DNA of 64,000 nucleotides from Streptomyces antarcticus (GTDB taxonomy: Bacteria; Actinomycetota; Actinomycetes; Streptomycetales; Streptomycetaceae). The stretch covers positions 1-64,000 of the forward strand of contig NZ_JAPNLM010000025.1 of the NCBI RefSeq assembly GCF_026627255.1. Direction: 5' to 3'. The stretch's first letter is position 1. Each line of letters begins with the position of its first letter. Positions 27,398 through 36,448 of this stretch are shown piece by piece. Both the position numbers and the translations under genes were made by a program. The notes below the pieces were generated by a model, which saw only the letters and a program-made list of their open reading frames with translations, did not search any database and was not told the DNA's origin.

Positions 27398-28417
27398 TCA
27401 GACCATCCCGGCTTCCTGGAGCATCTTCAGGGTCTCCTGAAGCGATTCCAGCTTCCCGAGGTCGATCTTCGGGGCGTCCAGGGTGGCCAGCGGCGGAAGG
27501 CCCTTGACCGTGCTGGTCACGCCCGAGGCGAGCGGGTACTCCTTGGTGTCCTCGGCGAAGTACTTCTGCGCCTTCTCCGAGAGCAGGAAGTCGACGGCCT
27601 TCTGGGCGACCGGGGCCTGGTCGCTTCCCTTGACGATGGCGACACCGGCGGTGTTGACGAGACCGCCCGCGTCACCGCCGGGGAGGAAGTGGATCTTCGC
27701 CTTGACCTTGCCCTCGCCCTTCTCGGCGACCTGCTCGTACCAGTAGTAGTGGTTGACCAGTCCGAGCGAGACCTCGCCCTTGCCGACCGCCTCCAGCACC
27801 TTGAGGTTGTTGTCGTACACCTTCGGCTCGTTGGCCTTCAGCCCCTTCAGCCAGGTGCGGGTTGCGTCGTCGCCCTCCAGGACGCGCATGCCGGTGACGA
27901 AGGCCTGGAAGGAGGCGTTCGTCGGGACGTAGCCGATCTTGCCCTTCCACTCCGGCTTGACCAGGTCGTGGACGGTGTCCGGCACCTTGGCGACCTGTCC
28001 GGGGTGGTAGGCGAGGACGCGGACCCGCCCGGAGGTGCCCACCCAGTCACCCGCGCCGCCGCGGAAGCCGGGGTCCACCTTGTCGAGGGACGCCTGCGGA
28101 AGCTTCTCCAGCAGGCCCTTGGTGGACAGGGCCCCGAGGGCGCCGGCGTCCTGGGAGAAGAACAGTCCGGCCTTGGTCTTGCCGCCTTCTTCCTGGATCT
28201 GGGCGGCGAGTTCAGCGCTCTCGCCGTAGCGGACGGCGACCGTGGTGCCGACGGCCTTCTCCAGCTCGTCGAGGAGCGGCTTGACCAGCTTCTCGTTGCG
28301 GCCCGAGTAGATGACGAGCCCTGCGTCGTCCTCGTCGACGCCGCAGCCTGCGACGGCGGGGAGAAGAAGTGCCGCCGCGAAGAGAGCGGTCAAGCGTCGG
28401 ACCAAGGGGCGTCGCAT
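27398..28417 (-). CDS. Iron(III)-binding lipoprotein
   Basis: A 339-residue FbpA-type periplasmic-binding protein. The signal sequence ends in a lipobox (AVAGC, Cys25), so it should be a membrane-anchored lipoprotein. LVIYSGRNEKLVKPLLDEL opens the mature domain, and NHYYWYEQ supplies the adjacent tyrosines that coordinate ferric ion in transferrin-type binding proteins. It is the first gene of the fbpABC operon and has a DtxR/IdeR-like iron box 51-69 bp upstream of its start, implying induction under iron starvation. Confidence 0.92.
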   Translation of the reverse strand: MRRPLVRRLTALFAAALLLPAVAGCGVDEDDAGLVIYSGRNEKLVKPLLDELEKAVGTTVAVRYGESAELAAQIQEEGGKTKAGLFFSQDAGALGALSTKGLLEKLPQASLDKVDPGFRGGAGDWVGTSGRVRVLAYHPGQVAKVPDTVHDLVKPEWKGKIGYVPTNASFQAFVTGMRVLEGDDATRTWLKGLKANEPKVYDNNLKVLEAVGKGEVSLGLVNHYYWYEQVAEKGEGKVKAKIHFLPGGDAGGLVNTAGVAIVKGSDQAPVAQKAVDFLLSEKAQKYFAEDTKEYPLASGVTSTVKGLPPLATLDAPKIDLGKLESLQETLKMLQEAGMV

Positions 28418-28467
28418 GGGAAGCCTTCCTGCAAGGGCAGCGGAGAAACCGGGGAACGCCCCATAAC

Positions 28468-28486
28468 TAAGGTAAAGCTAACCTAA
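28468..28486 (-). promoter_or_regulatory. Iron box (DmdR/IdeR-type) for fbpABC
   Basis: On the minus strand the 19-mer is TTAGGTTAGCTTTACCTTA, very close to the DtxR/IdeR/DmdR consensus TTAGGTTAGSCTAACCTAA (family knowledge). It sits just upstream of the iron-binding lipoprotein gene. Confidence 0.8.
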
Positions 28487-28607
28487 AGGTCAAGGGTGAC
28501 GCACGCAACAATGCGACCGCGCCCGCGCATCGGCGGAGCCGAGCCTACCGCTTGTTTTCCTGTCGATCTTCCGTGAGTCATCTGTGACTTTCCTGTGACT
28601 ATCGGGC

Positions 28608-28626
28608 GAGGTAAGGCTTTCCTAAG
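28608..28626 (+). promoter_or_regulatory. Second iron box, before the A-PCP-AT3 gene
   Basis: GAGGTAAGGCTTTCCTAAG matches the AGGTnAGGCTnnCCTAA core of iron boxes. It ends 8 bp before the GTG start at 28635, so repressor binding would cover the start region. Two boxes in one divergent intergenic region imply co-regulation by iron. Confidence 0.7.
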
Positions 28627-28634
28627 ATGCGCTC

Positions 28635-31181
28635 GTGACAGTCCTTCCCGACCACCTCCCAGGCACCACGTCGGTCCCGTTCGCCCTAGGCCTCGCCGCC
28701 CACGGCGACCGGACCGCCGTCATCACGGCCGACGGCCCGGTCAGCTATGCCGAGTTGGCCGTGCGCGTGCACGCGACGGCCCGCCGCCTCGGCAGGGAAC
28801 GCCGTCTGGTCCTGCTGGTCGGTTCCAACACCGTCGACGCCCTCGTCGTCCACCTTGCCGCCCTCGCGGCCGGGCACCCCGTCCTCCTGGTGCCGGGCGA
28901 CCACCCCGAAGCCGTCCAGTCCCTGATCGACGCGTACGACCCGGACGTCGTGGCCCGTCCCGAGGGCGGGGAGATGCTGCTCGACGAGCGGCGCAAAGTC
29001 TCGGCGCACGAGCTGCACCCGGAACTCGCCCTGCTGCTGAGCACCTCGGGCTCGACCGGATCGCCGAAGCTCGTCCGGCTGTCGCACGAGAACCTCCAGA
29101 CCAACGCCGAGTCCATCGCGCAGTACCTGGACATCCGGGACACCGACCGCGCCGCGACCACCCTGCCCCTGCACTACTGCTACGGCCTGTCCGTCGTGCA
29201 CAGCCACCTCCTGCGCGGCGCCGGGCTGATCCTGACCGACCTGTCGGTGGCCGACACCTGCTTCTGGGAGCTTTTCAAGGCCGGCCGGGGGACAGCCCTC
29301 GCCGGGGTTCCGTACACCTTCGACCTGCTCGACCGGGTCGGTTTCGCCGCCATGGAACTGCCCCACCTGCGCTACGTCACCCAGGCGGGCGGCCGCCTGG
29401 CGCCCGACCGGGTCCGCCGGTACGCCGCACTCGGCCGCGCCGCCGGCTGGAAGCTCTTCGTGATGTACGGCCAGACCGAGGCGACGGCCCGCATGGCCTA
29501 CCTGCCGCCGCACCTCGCGGAAACCCACCCCGAGGCGGCGGGAATCCCGATCCCCGGCGGCTCCTTCCGCCTTCAGCCGCTACCCGACAGCCCCGACGAG
29601 GACACCGGCGAACTGGTCTACTCGGGACCCAATGTCATGCTCGGCTACGCGCATGCCCCCGACGACCTCGCGCTGGGCCGGACCGTGCACGAACTCCACA
29701 CCGGCGACATCGCCCGCGGCACCCCCGAGGGGCTGTACGAGATCGTCGGACGGCGCACCCGTTTCGCGAAGATCCTCGGCCTGCGCATCGACCCCGGGCA
29801 GGTCGAGGCGATGCTCGCCCGGCACGGGGTCAGCGCCCTGTGCACCGGCGACGACGAAGCACTGCGGGTCGCGGCCGTCGGCAGCCACGACTCCGATGCC
29901 CGCCGGATAGCCAGGCGCGTGGCCCGCGACTGCGGTCTGCCGGCCCGCGCCGTCCACGTCAGCATCCTGACCGCCCTCCCCCGCCTCCCCACGGGCAAGC
30001 CCGACTACCGGGCGGTGCGCGAACTGACCCGTCAGGCCGCCGGCCCCACCACCGGCCCCGCGGTCACGCCGAACGGCGACCCCGAAAGCCTGCGCCTGCT
30101 CTACTCGCGGGTCCTCGACCGCTCGGACGTGACGGATGACAGCTCCTTCGTCAGCCTGGGCGGCGATTCGCTCTCGTACGTCGAGATGTCGATCCAGCTC
30201 GAAGAGCGGCTCGGTCACCTGCCGCCCGGCTGGCACACGACACCGATCCGGGATCTCAGGCAGCCCGAGCATGCGGACACCTCCCGCAGGCGGAGCCTGG
30301 AGACGAGCGTCGCGCTCCGCGCCCTGGCGATCTTCTGCGTCGTCGGCTCGCACGTCCACGTGTTCGGCATCAAGGGCGGGGCGCACATCCTGCTCGCGGT
30401 CGCCGGATACAACTTCGCCCGCTTCCACCTCACCACTGCCGAACGTCGCGTACGCGTACGCCGGGGCTGGACCAGCGTCGCCCGCGTCGCGCTGCCGAGC
30501 ATGGCCTGGATCGGCCTGATCCTGCTCCTCAACGACGACTACACGCTCGCCAATCTCTTCCTGCTCGACAGCGTCCTCGGCCCCGACGACCTCAAGACCG
30601 GTATGCACTTCTGGTTCATCGAGGCTCTCGTCTACATCCTGATCGGCGCCGTCGGCCTCCTGGGCCTGCCCGCGGTAGACCGGTGGGAACGCCGCTTCCC
30701 GTACGCCCTGCCCCTCACACTCGCCGGCCTGGGACTCCTCACCCGCTACGACCTCGTCGGCCTGCCGGACCGCGAGCACATCCCCGACGCAATCACCGTC
30801 TTCTGGCTGTTCGTGCTCGGCTGGGCGGCGGCGAAGGCCACCACCGTGCGACAGCGCCTCCTGGTCACCGCCGCGGCCCTGGCCACCGTGCCGGGCTTCT
30901 TCCCCGGCGACCCCGGACGCGAGGCGATCATCGTCGCCGGATTCGCGCTGCTGGTCTGGGTACCCAGCCTCCCCAGCCGCGAGCGCCTCAACCAACTGGC
31001 CGGCCTGCTCGCAAGCAGCTCCCTCTACATCTACCTGACCCACTGGCAGATCTTCCCGCTCATCGACGGATTCTCCCGGCACCTGGCGTTCCTCTCCTCC
31101 CTCCTCTTCGGCATCGCTTACGCGGCCGGCGCCACCCGCCTGATGAAAGGCCTGTCCGCGCGCGGACGAAAGCGTCTCTAG
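28635..31181 (+). CDS. Adenylation-carrier-acyltransferase-3 fusion
   Basis: An 848-residue three-part protein. Residues about 1-480 form an acyl/aminoacyl-AMP ligase (ATP loop LLSTSGSTGSPKLVR, LFVMYGQTEATARMAY, LHTGDIARG, catalytic Lys in LPTGKPDYR). Residues about 488-550 are a phosphopantetheine carrier with the attachment Ser512 in SLGGDSLSY. Residues about 565-840 are a membrane-embedded acyltransferase-3 domain (RALAIFCVVGSHVHVFG, about ten hydrophobic helices). The layout suggests activation of an acid, thioester loading, and transfer to a membrane-side or exported acceptor, analogous in logic to DltA-DltC-DltB. The GTG start follows an iron box. Substrate and product are unknown; iron-regulated modification of a siderophore or envelope component is inferred. 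Confidence 0.8.
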   Translation: MTVLPDHLPGTTSVPFALGLAAHGDRTAVITADGPVSYAELAVRVHATARRLGRERRLVLLVGSNTVDALVVHLAALAAGHPVLLVPGDHPEAVQSLIDAYDPDVVARPEGGEMLLDERRKVSAHELHPELALLLSTSGSTGSPKLVRLSHENLQTNAESIAQYLDIRDTDRAATTLPLHYCYGLSVVHSHLLRGAGLILTDLSVADTCFWELFKAGRGTALAGVPYTFDLLDRVGFAAMELPHLRYVTQAGGRLAPDRVRRYAALGRAAGWKLFVMYGQTEATARMAYLPPHLAETHPEAAGIPIPGGSFRLQPLPDSPDEDTGELVYSGPNVMLGYAHAPDDLALGRTVHELHTGDIARGTPEGLYEIVGRRTRFAKILGLRIDPGQVEAMLARHGVSALCTGDDEALRVAAVGSHDSDARRIARRVARDCGLPARAVHVSILTALPRLPTGKPDYRAVRELTRQAAGPTTGPAVTPNGDPESLRLLYSRVLDRSDVTDDSSFVSLGGDSLSYVEMSIQLEERLGHLPPGWHTTPIRDLRQPEHADTSRRRSLETSVALRALAIFCVVGSHVHVFGIKGGAHILLAVAGYNFARFHLTTAERRVRVRRGWTSVARVALPSMAWIGLILLLNDDYTLANLFLLDSVLGPDDLKTGMHFWFIEALVYILIGAVGLLGLPAVDRWERRFPYALPLTLAGLGLLTRYDLVGLPDREHIPDAITVFWLFVLGWAAAKATTVRQRLLVTAAALATVPGFFPGDPGREAIIVAGFALLVWVPSLPSRERLNQLAGLLASSSLYIYLTHWQIFPLIDGFSRHLAFLSSLLFGIAYAAGATRLMKGLSARGRKRL

Positions 31182-33335
31182 AACTCTGTGTGTGCCTGTG
31201 GGTTCCAGGCTTTTCGGGCGCGGCGTGGCCGTCTGCGGTCGCCGTCCGGTGGTCCGAACCTCGGGGTGAGGGGGTGGACCTCGGTGGCGTGCAGGTGGTG
31301 GAAGCCGGTCCGCTCGGCGGCGCGGGTGCGTCGTCGGCAGGTTCTGTGTGAGAGCCGCATCCGGCCGGATCGAAGAGGGTCTTCTTCGATCCGGTGGGGT
31401 GCGGGTACTCCATGACCTGGCACCGGCCCGAATACGGCTGGTGTCGTGGTGTCATGCCCCGCCGGACGCTGGACTGCTCCCGAGGCGGGGGCGGTGGCGG
31501 GGACCGTACGCACATCGGGCATACGGCGGGAAGTGTGTGAGCCCGGGGCTGGCTGTCCGTCGCCGCGCCGGGCACCTCGGTGCCGGGTGCCGCTCGGCCT
31601 GCTGGGGGTGGGGTGCCCCTTGCCCGGGGTGGCCTTGGGCCCGCGCGGCCGGGGCGGGGCCGTCTCCGCGCGGCGCAGTCGGCGCAGGTGGCGGGTGGCT
31701 TTCTTCGGGCGGCGGACCAAAGCCACCGTGCCCTCCACGGTGGTGCGGATACTCCGGGCGCCGGTGGCGCGTTCGGTGGTGGTGTGGGCCTGGGCGAGCA
31801 GGCCGCGGGAGATGATCCGGCGGGCGGCGGCGTGATCCCGGTCCATCGACAGGTGGCAGCCCGCGCAGTGCGCCCACTTCCAGCCCCGCTCGGCCAGCCG
31901 GTCGGGGGCCGGGTGGTGAGTGAGGTTGCCGAGGCAGCCGGGGCACAGCTTGGAGGTGCCCCGGGCCGGGACGGTGACCACCGCGATCTGGGCCTTCGCG
32001 GCCAGGTGGCGCAGTCGCCTCAGCCACCGTGCCGCGCACCTGTCCGGACAGGCGGGCGTTTGCCTTGCGATGGCCACGTGCTTCCAGGGTGGCGAGGTCT
32101 TCGAGGTAGATGACGCTCGCGCCGAGCGCTACCGCCTGGTCGACCGCCCAGCGGGCGGCCGCCCAGGCCAGCGCGGTATTCAGCCGTCGGATCCGGGCAC
32201 ACACCCGCCGGTGCCCGGCTTCCAGCATCTGGGCCCGGTCGAGGTGTTCGCCCCAGGCCAGGTGCGGGGAGCCGAGCCCGTCCGCGAGGGCCTGGCAGCG
32301 CTCACGCTTGACGGCGAGGTGCTCGCGCACGCCGCGCAGCCGGTGCAGCGCGGCGCTGATCACCGTGGCGTCGAAGATCAGGGGACGGCCGTCGGTGACC
32401 ACCCGGCGGGTGGGGCCGCGTCCGGTCAGGCGGCCCAGGACGCCGGTGAGCAGGGTGTTGACGCCCCAGTCGAAGCCGAGCGCCACCTGGTGCCCGCTCG
32501 CCCTGGTGGCCGGGGCGGGCCGGGAGTGCGGCAGGTCGACGGCGATCCTCCCGCTGGGGGTGGGGCGCAGGGTCGGAGTGTGCAGCAGCGCATCCGGCGC
32601 GATCGTGCCGGGCAGCCGGATGTCGATCACGTGCCAGGCCCAGTCACGGCCCGTGGCAGGGGCGGCACGCAGGGGGAGCCTGACCCGCAGCCGGGCGGTG
32701 GCCGCATCCACCCGGGCCAGGGTGACCTGCTGGCGGTCCATCGCCGCCAGCAACACCTGTGGGGCCACCTGCGGCGGGCCCTCCACCGCGCACAGCCCCG
32801 CGGGCAGGCGCCCATGCCCGGCCATGAATCTGCGGATCTGCCGGGTACGGTTGCGGATTTCGGCCCCGCTCACCTGGGCGGGCAACAGCGCACGCAGCGC
32901 CGTCCACTCCGCATCGGTGCGCCGGCTCGGATCGGCGGGCCAGGCGGCGAGGACGGCGGCCACGATGCTGCGCCGGTGCAGGGCCAGGCGCAGGGTGCGC
33001 GCCGCGTACTCCTCAGCCCCCCGGCGCACCCGGTCCGGGACATACACCCCTGCCGGGGGCGTGAGAGTCTGCGGCCAGTTCAGGCGGCGCATCGCCATCC
33101 AGCCCTTTGACGGCAGGCCTTCGCCCCGCTCGTCGAGACCGGCACTCAGCACGTCCAGGGAGTCCTCGTCCCACCGGGCGGCCACCAGAACACCGGTCAG
33201 CTCCCGGCTCAACTGGGCCAGAAACCCCACCCGTTCCAGCAAAGCCCGCTGCCCGACCCACTCGCCCGTGCCCTCCAGGACGCCGTGGAAAGCGGTACAG
33301 GTCGCCGTTGCCATCAACCTAGCCACGATCTTCAC
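31178..33335 (-). pseudogene. tnpB: TnpB (IS607-associated), frameshifted
   Basis: A TnpB-family protein with the RuvC-like nuclease split over two frames. The first frame carries GFDWGVNTLLTG (RuvC-I Asp) and VIYLEDLATLEARGHRKAN (RuvC-II Glu) and then runs into RLSGQVRGTVAEATAPP. The correct continuation, RHLAAKAQIAVVTVPARGTSKLCPGC, the second CAGC finger pair and MDRDHAAARRI (RuvC-III Asp), is in the other frame. One extra G near 32012 explains the switch. The start is probably GTG 33335, inside the end of tnpA; the frame open to 33542 is a tnpA shadow. TnpB enzymes cut DNA guided by an element-derived RNA (family knowledge); this copy should be inactive unless the frame is recoded. Confidence 0.8.
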
Positions 33336-34002
33336 CCGCAACTCCGGCTCCGGCTCCGGCTCCGGCTCCGGGGGCAGGGGCAGGGGCAGGGGCAGGATGT
33401 TCCACGCGGCCCCCGGCTTCGGCCAGAAGCCGCCGACGCGCCTCGCGTGAGCGCATCCCGTACATGCGACCGGCGAAGGTGGCCACCAGTGACATGAAAT
33501 CGTCCAGCAGCTCCTCCATCCCCCCGGCCGCCCCCTTGGCATGCAACACCTCGACCGTGACGCGGTGATGGGCCAGAACCTGGATCAACCAGCCCCCGCC
33601 GAAGCGGGCCAGCCGGTCGCCGTGAGTGACCCGCACATGGGTGAACTCACCCTTCGCGGCCCGCTTCAACAGCCGGTCAAGCCCCGGCCGTGACTCCCGC
33701 AGCCCCGAAGCACGGTCCTTGAAGACCACGACCACCGGCCCCGAAGCGGATGCCCGCAACTCGGCCTCCTGCGCGGCCAGCGACGACTCCTGCCCACTGG
33801 TGCCCGAAACCCGCACGTACAGCGCCTCACGACGCCCGGCCACATCCGGGCAGCCGGTCAGAACGTCCAACGCCTCGCGGGAAAAGCGCCGTTCACGTCC
33901 CACCCACACCACCGGAACCCTGCCCTCGTTCGCCCACAGCCGCAACGTGCCAGGGTGCACACCCACCCGCCGCGCAGCCACCGCCAACCGAAGAAGTTCC
34001 AT
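33319..34002 (-). CDS. tnpA: IS607-type serine recombinase TnpA
   Basis: A 227-residue transposase of the IS607 group: an N-terminal MerR-type winged helix (LRLAVAARRVGVHPGTLRLW, then RRFSREALDVL), then a serine-recombinase domain with the nucleophile Ser66 in LYVRVSG, and THGDRLARFGGGWL as the conserved arginine region. I chose ATG 34002 because the helix-turn-helix begins there. The C-terminus ends in an Ala/Pro then Gly/Ala repeat (PAPAPAPAPGAGAGAGAG) encoded by tandem hexamers. The recombinase looks intact, so the element could still move even though its TnpB is broken. Confidence 0.85.
   Translation of the reverse strand: MELLRLAVAARRVGVHPGTLRLWANEGRVPVVWVGRERRFSREALDVLTGCPDVAGRREALYVRVSGTSGQESSLAAQEAELRASASGPVVVVFKDRASGLRESRPGLDRLLKRAAKGEFTHVRVTHGDRLARFGGGWLIQVLAHHRVTVEVLHAKGAAGGMEELLDDFMSLVATFAGRMYGMRSREARRRLLAEAGGRVEHPAPAPAPAPGAGAGAGAGVAGEDRG
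33342..33394. repeat. Tandem hexamers within the tnpA/tnpB overlap
   Basis: Five copies of CTCCGG (33342-33371) run directly into four copies of GGGGCA (33371-33394). On the minus strand they encode the Pro-Ala/Gly-Ala tail of TnpA, and in another frame a Pro/Leu then Glu-Pro run just upstream of the TnpB start. Hexamer length keeps both frames open when copy number changes. Confidence 0.85.
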
Positions 34003-34404
34003 GACGAGAGAACCTACGACCCCGGCCGCACCCGCCACCCCAAACCGGCACGAACATCACACCATCGCAGGAAACGGGGCGGAACTATCCACAGATCCAC
34101 ACGCGTCCCGCTATGCAGCATCCACAAGGATCCCTAAGCCTTGATCCACGGGCGTGGTCCGGAGCGCTGCTGCTGTGCGCGCTCTTCGCCTCTCTGACGG
34201 GGCTCGCTCGTCCCGCGATGGCGATGCCGGGGCCGATGGACTGCTCACTCAGGTTCCCGCACCCGTGGCCCCGTGCCCCGCCTCCGGCGGCGGCCCTCCG
34301 TAGGCCGGTGGGCGGCGTTTTCCGGCCGGATGGGGCCCGGATCCTCGCCACGCGCCGGACCGTTCGGCAGAATCGGGCCGTCGGTACGGGACGAGGGGGC
34401 GGCC
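34003..34404. other. No gene seen
   Basis: About 400 bp between the IS607 recombinase and the P450 gene. Open frames here are Arg/Pro-rich and lack landmarks. The stretch must contain one end of the IS607 element and the P450 promoter. Confidence 0.5.
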
Positions 34405-35808
34405 ATGGCACTGGGGACGAACACGGATGCGGGTACGGCGGTGCCGGGGCTGGCGGGGGTCCCGCTCCTCGGGTCGCTGCTCGACCTGAAGGCGGACTCG
34501 CTCGGCACCTATCTGCGGGCCCGGCACCGGCACGGCGACGTCGTACGGATCGCGGCGGGGCCACCCGGCCTGCGCGCGCAGCTGTACTGCGTCTTCTCCC
34601 CCGAGGGCGCGCAGCAGGTCCTCGCCTCGGAGTCGGCCAACTTCCGCAAGGACAATCCCTTCTACCAGGAGCTACGGGACTCCTTCGGCAACGGGCTGCT
34701 GACCAGCCAGGACGAGGACTACGTGCGCCAGCGGCGGCTGGTGCAGCCGCTGTTCACCCGCCGCCGGGTGGACGGTTACGCCGACGCCGTCGCCGCCGAG
34801 ACCCGCGCCATCCTCGACTCCTGGCAGGAGGCCCGCGACGGAGTCGTCGACGTCTGCGAGGAGATGACGCACCTCGCGCTGCGCGCGGTCTCCCGCATCC
34901 TCTTCGGTACCGACGCGGACGCCACCGTCGAGGTCGTCAACCGGTGCTTCCCCGTCATCACCGACTACGTGCTGCGCCGCGGCTACTCCCCCGCCACCAT
35001 CCCGCGCACCTGGCCCACCCCCTCCAACAGGCGGGCGGCGGCGGCGTTGGACGAGTTGTACGCGGTCTGCGACAGGATCATCGGCGAGCGGCGCGCCGCC
35101 CCCTCGGACGGTCCCGGTGGGGAGGACCTGCTGACGCTGCTCGCGGCCGCCGACAACCCGGTGACCGGCGGGGACTCCGGCGGGGGGTTCGACGCCGCCG
35201 AGCTGCGCGACCAGGTCCTGATCTTCCTGCTCGCGGGGCACGAGACGACCGCCACCTCCCTCGCCTTCGCCCTGCACCTACTGGCCCGCCATCCGGCCGC
35301 GCAGGACCGGGCCCGCGAGGAGATCTCCCGGGTGCTGGGCGACCGTACGCCCGGGGCCGCCGACCTGGACCGCCTGCCGTACGTCACGCAGGTACTCAAG
35401 GAGGCCATGCGGCTCTACCCGGCCGCCCCGGTCATCGGCCGCAAGGCGGTGGCGGCCACCGAGATCGGCGGCCACACCGTTCCGGCGGGCGCCGACGTGA
35501 TACTGGCGCCGTGGGTGACGCACCGCCACCCGGACCACTGGCCGGACCCGGACCGTTTCGACCCCGACCGCTTCACCCCGGAGGCCGAGGCCGGGCGGCA
35601 CCGCTACGCGTGGTTCCCCTTCGGCGGCGGGCCGCGCGCCTGCATCGGGCAGCACTTCTCCATGCTGGAGTCGGTGATCGCGCTGGCGATGATCCTGCGG
35701 GACCACGCGTTCGAGGCCGTGGACACCGAGATCCCGGTCAGCGCCGGAATCACCCTGCGGACCGAGGGCCCTGTCCGCTGCCGGATCCGGCGTCCGGCCG
35801 GCTGGTAG
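34405..35808 (+). CDS. Cytochrome P450
   Basis: A 467-residue heme monooxygenase. The I-helix oxygen motif AGHETTA is at about residues 277-283, ExxR is Glu333-Arg336 (EAMR), and the heme loop FPFGGGPRACIGQ has Cys413 as the iron ligand. ATG 34405 was chosen because the in-frame upstream codons are Arg-rich and start-less. There is no signal or membrane anchor, so it is a soluble class I enzyme needing external ferredoxin and reductase, which are not encoded nearby. A methyltransferase starts 10 bp after its stop, so the two are probably one transcript; an MFS exporter converges on them. The substrate is unknown. Confidence 0.9.
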   Translation: MALGTNTDAGTAVPGLAGVPLLGSLLDLKADSLGTYLRARHRHGDVVRIAAGPPGLRAQLYCVFSPEGAQQVLASESANFRKDNPFYQELRDSFGNGLLTSQDEDYVRQRRLVQPLFTRRRVDGYADAVAAETRAILDSWQEARDGVVDVCEEMTHLALRAVSRILFGTDADATVEVVNRCFPVITDYVLRRGYSPATIPRTWPTPSNRRAAAALDELYAVCDRIIGERRAAPSDGPGGEDLLTLLAAADNPVTGGDSGGGFDAAELRDQVLIFLLAGHETTATSLAFALHLLARHPAAQDRAREEISRVLGDRTPGAADLDRLPYVTQVLKEAMRLYPAAPVIGRKAVAATEIGGHTVPAGADVILAPWVTHRHPDHWPDPDRFDPDRFTPEAEAGRHRYAWFPFGGGPRACIGQHFSMLESVIALAMILRDHAFEAVDTEIPVSAGITLRTEGPVRCRIRRPAGW

Positions 35809-35818
35809 CCTCCCTCCC

Positions 35819-36448
35819 GTGGCGGAGCACCAGGACGAGACCAGGGCGGCCTACGACGGGGTCGTCGAGCTGTACGCGTCGCTGTTCGCCGACCGGCTGG
35901 AGACGCGGCCGTTCACGCGGGCCATGGTCGGCACGTTCGCCGAGCTGGTGCGCGCGACGGGGAACCCCCGGGCGGCCGACGTCGGGTGCGGGCCCGGACA
36001 CATGACGGCCGTACTGGACGGCCTGGGACTGGACGCCTTCGGGCTCGACCTTTCCCCGGCCATGGTCGGCCACGCCCGCCGGGCCCATCCGGCACTGCGG
36101 TTCGACGAGGCGCGGATGGAGGACCTGCCGGTCGGGGACGGCGCGCTCGGCGGCGTACTGGCCCACTACTCGATGATCCACACGCCGCCCGGGGAACTGC
36201 CCGCGCTCCTCGCCGAACAGGTGCGGGTCCTGGCGCCGGGGGGCCTGCTCCTGGTCTCGTTCTTCGCGGCCGACGCACCGGAGCCGGTCCGCTTCGACCA
36301 CAGGGTGACCCCCGCCTACAGCTGGCCGGTGGACCGGTTCGCCGGCCTGCTGGCCGGCGCCGGGCTCGACCCGTTCGCCCGGCTGCTCCACGACCCGGCC
36401 TCCGAACGGGGCTTCCTCGACGCCCACGTACTGGCCCGGCGCCCCTAG
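35819..36448 (+). CDS. Class I SAM-dependent methyltransferase
   Basis: A 209-residue methyltransferase with the SAM loop ADVGCGPGHMTAVLDGLG (about residues 48-65), followed by GLDLSPAMV (acidic loop for the ribose) and the post-II region GGVLAHYSMIHTP. The GTG start is 10 bp after the P450 stop, and the stop overlaps that of the converging MFS gene by 4 bp. Small-molecule methylation is likely from size; a tailoring role with the P450 is inferred. Confidence 0.85.
   Translation: MAEHQDETRAAYDGVVELYASLFADRLETRPFTRAMVGTFAELVRATGNPRAADVGCGPGHMTAVLDGLGLDAFGLDLSPAMVGHARRAHPALRFDEARMEDLPVGDGALGGVLAHYSMIHTPPGELPALLAEQVRVLAPGGLLLVSFFAADAPEPVRFDHRVTPAYSWPVDRFAGLLAGAGLDPFARLLHDPASERGFLDAHVLARRP

Larger units (their letters stand above)
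31178..34002 (-). mobile_element. IS607-type element (tnpA + tnpB)
   Basis: A serine-recombinase TnpA and an RNA-guided-nuclease-type TnpB in the standard IS607 order, with overlapping reading frames. TnpB is broken by a frameshift. IS607 elements lack inverted repeats and make no target duplication (family knowledge), so the true ends cannot be set from sequence; the left end overlaps the last codons of the A-PCP-AT3 gene at 31178-31181. Confidence 0.8.
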
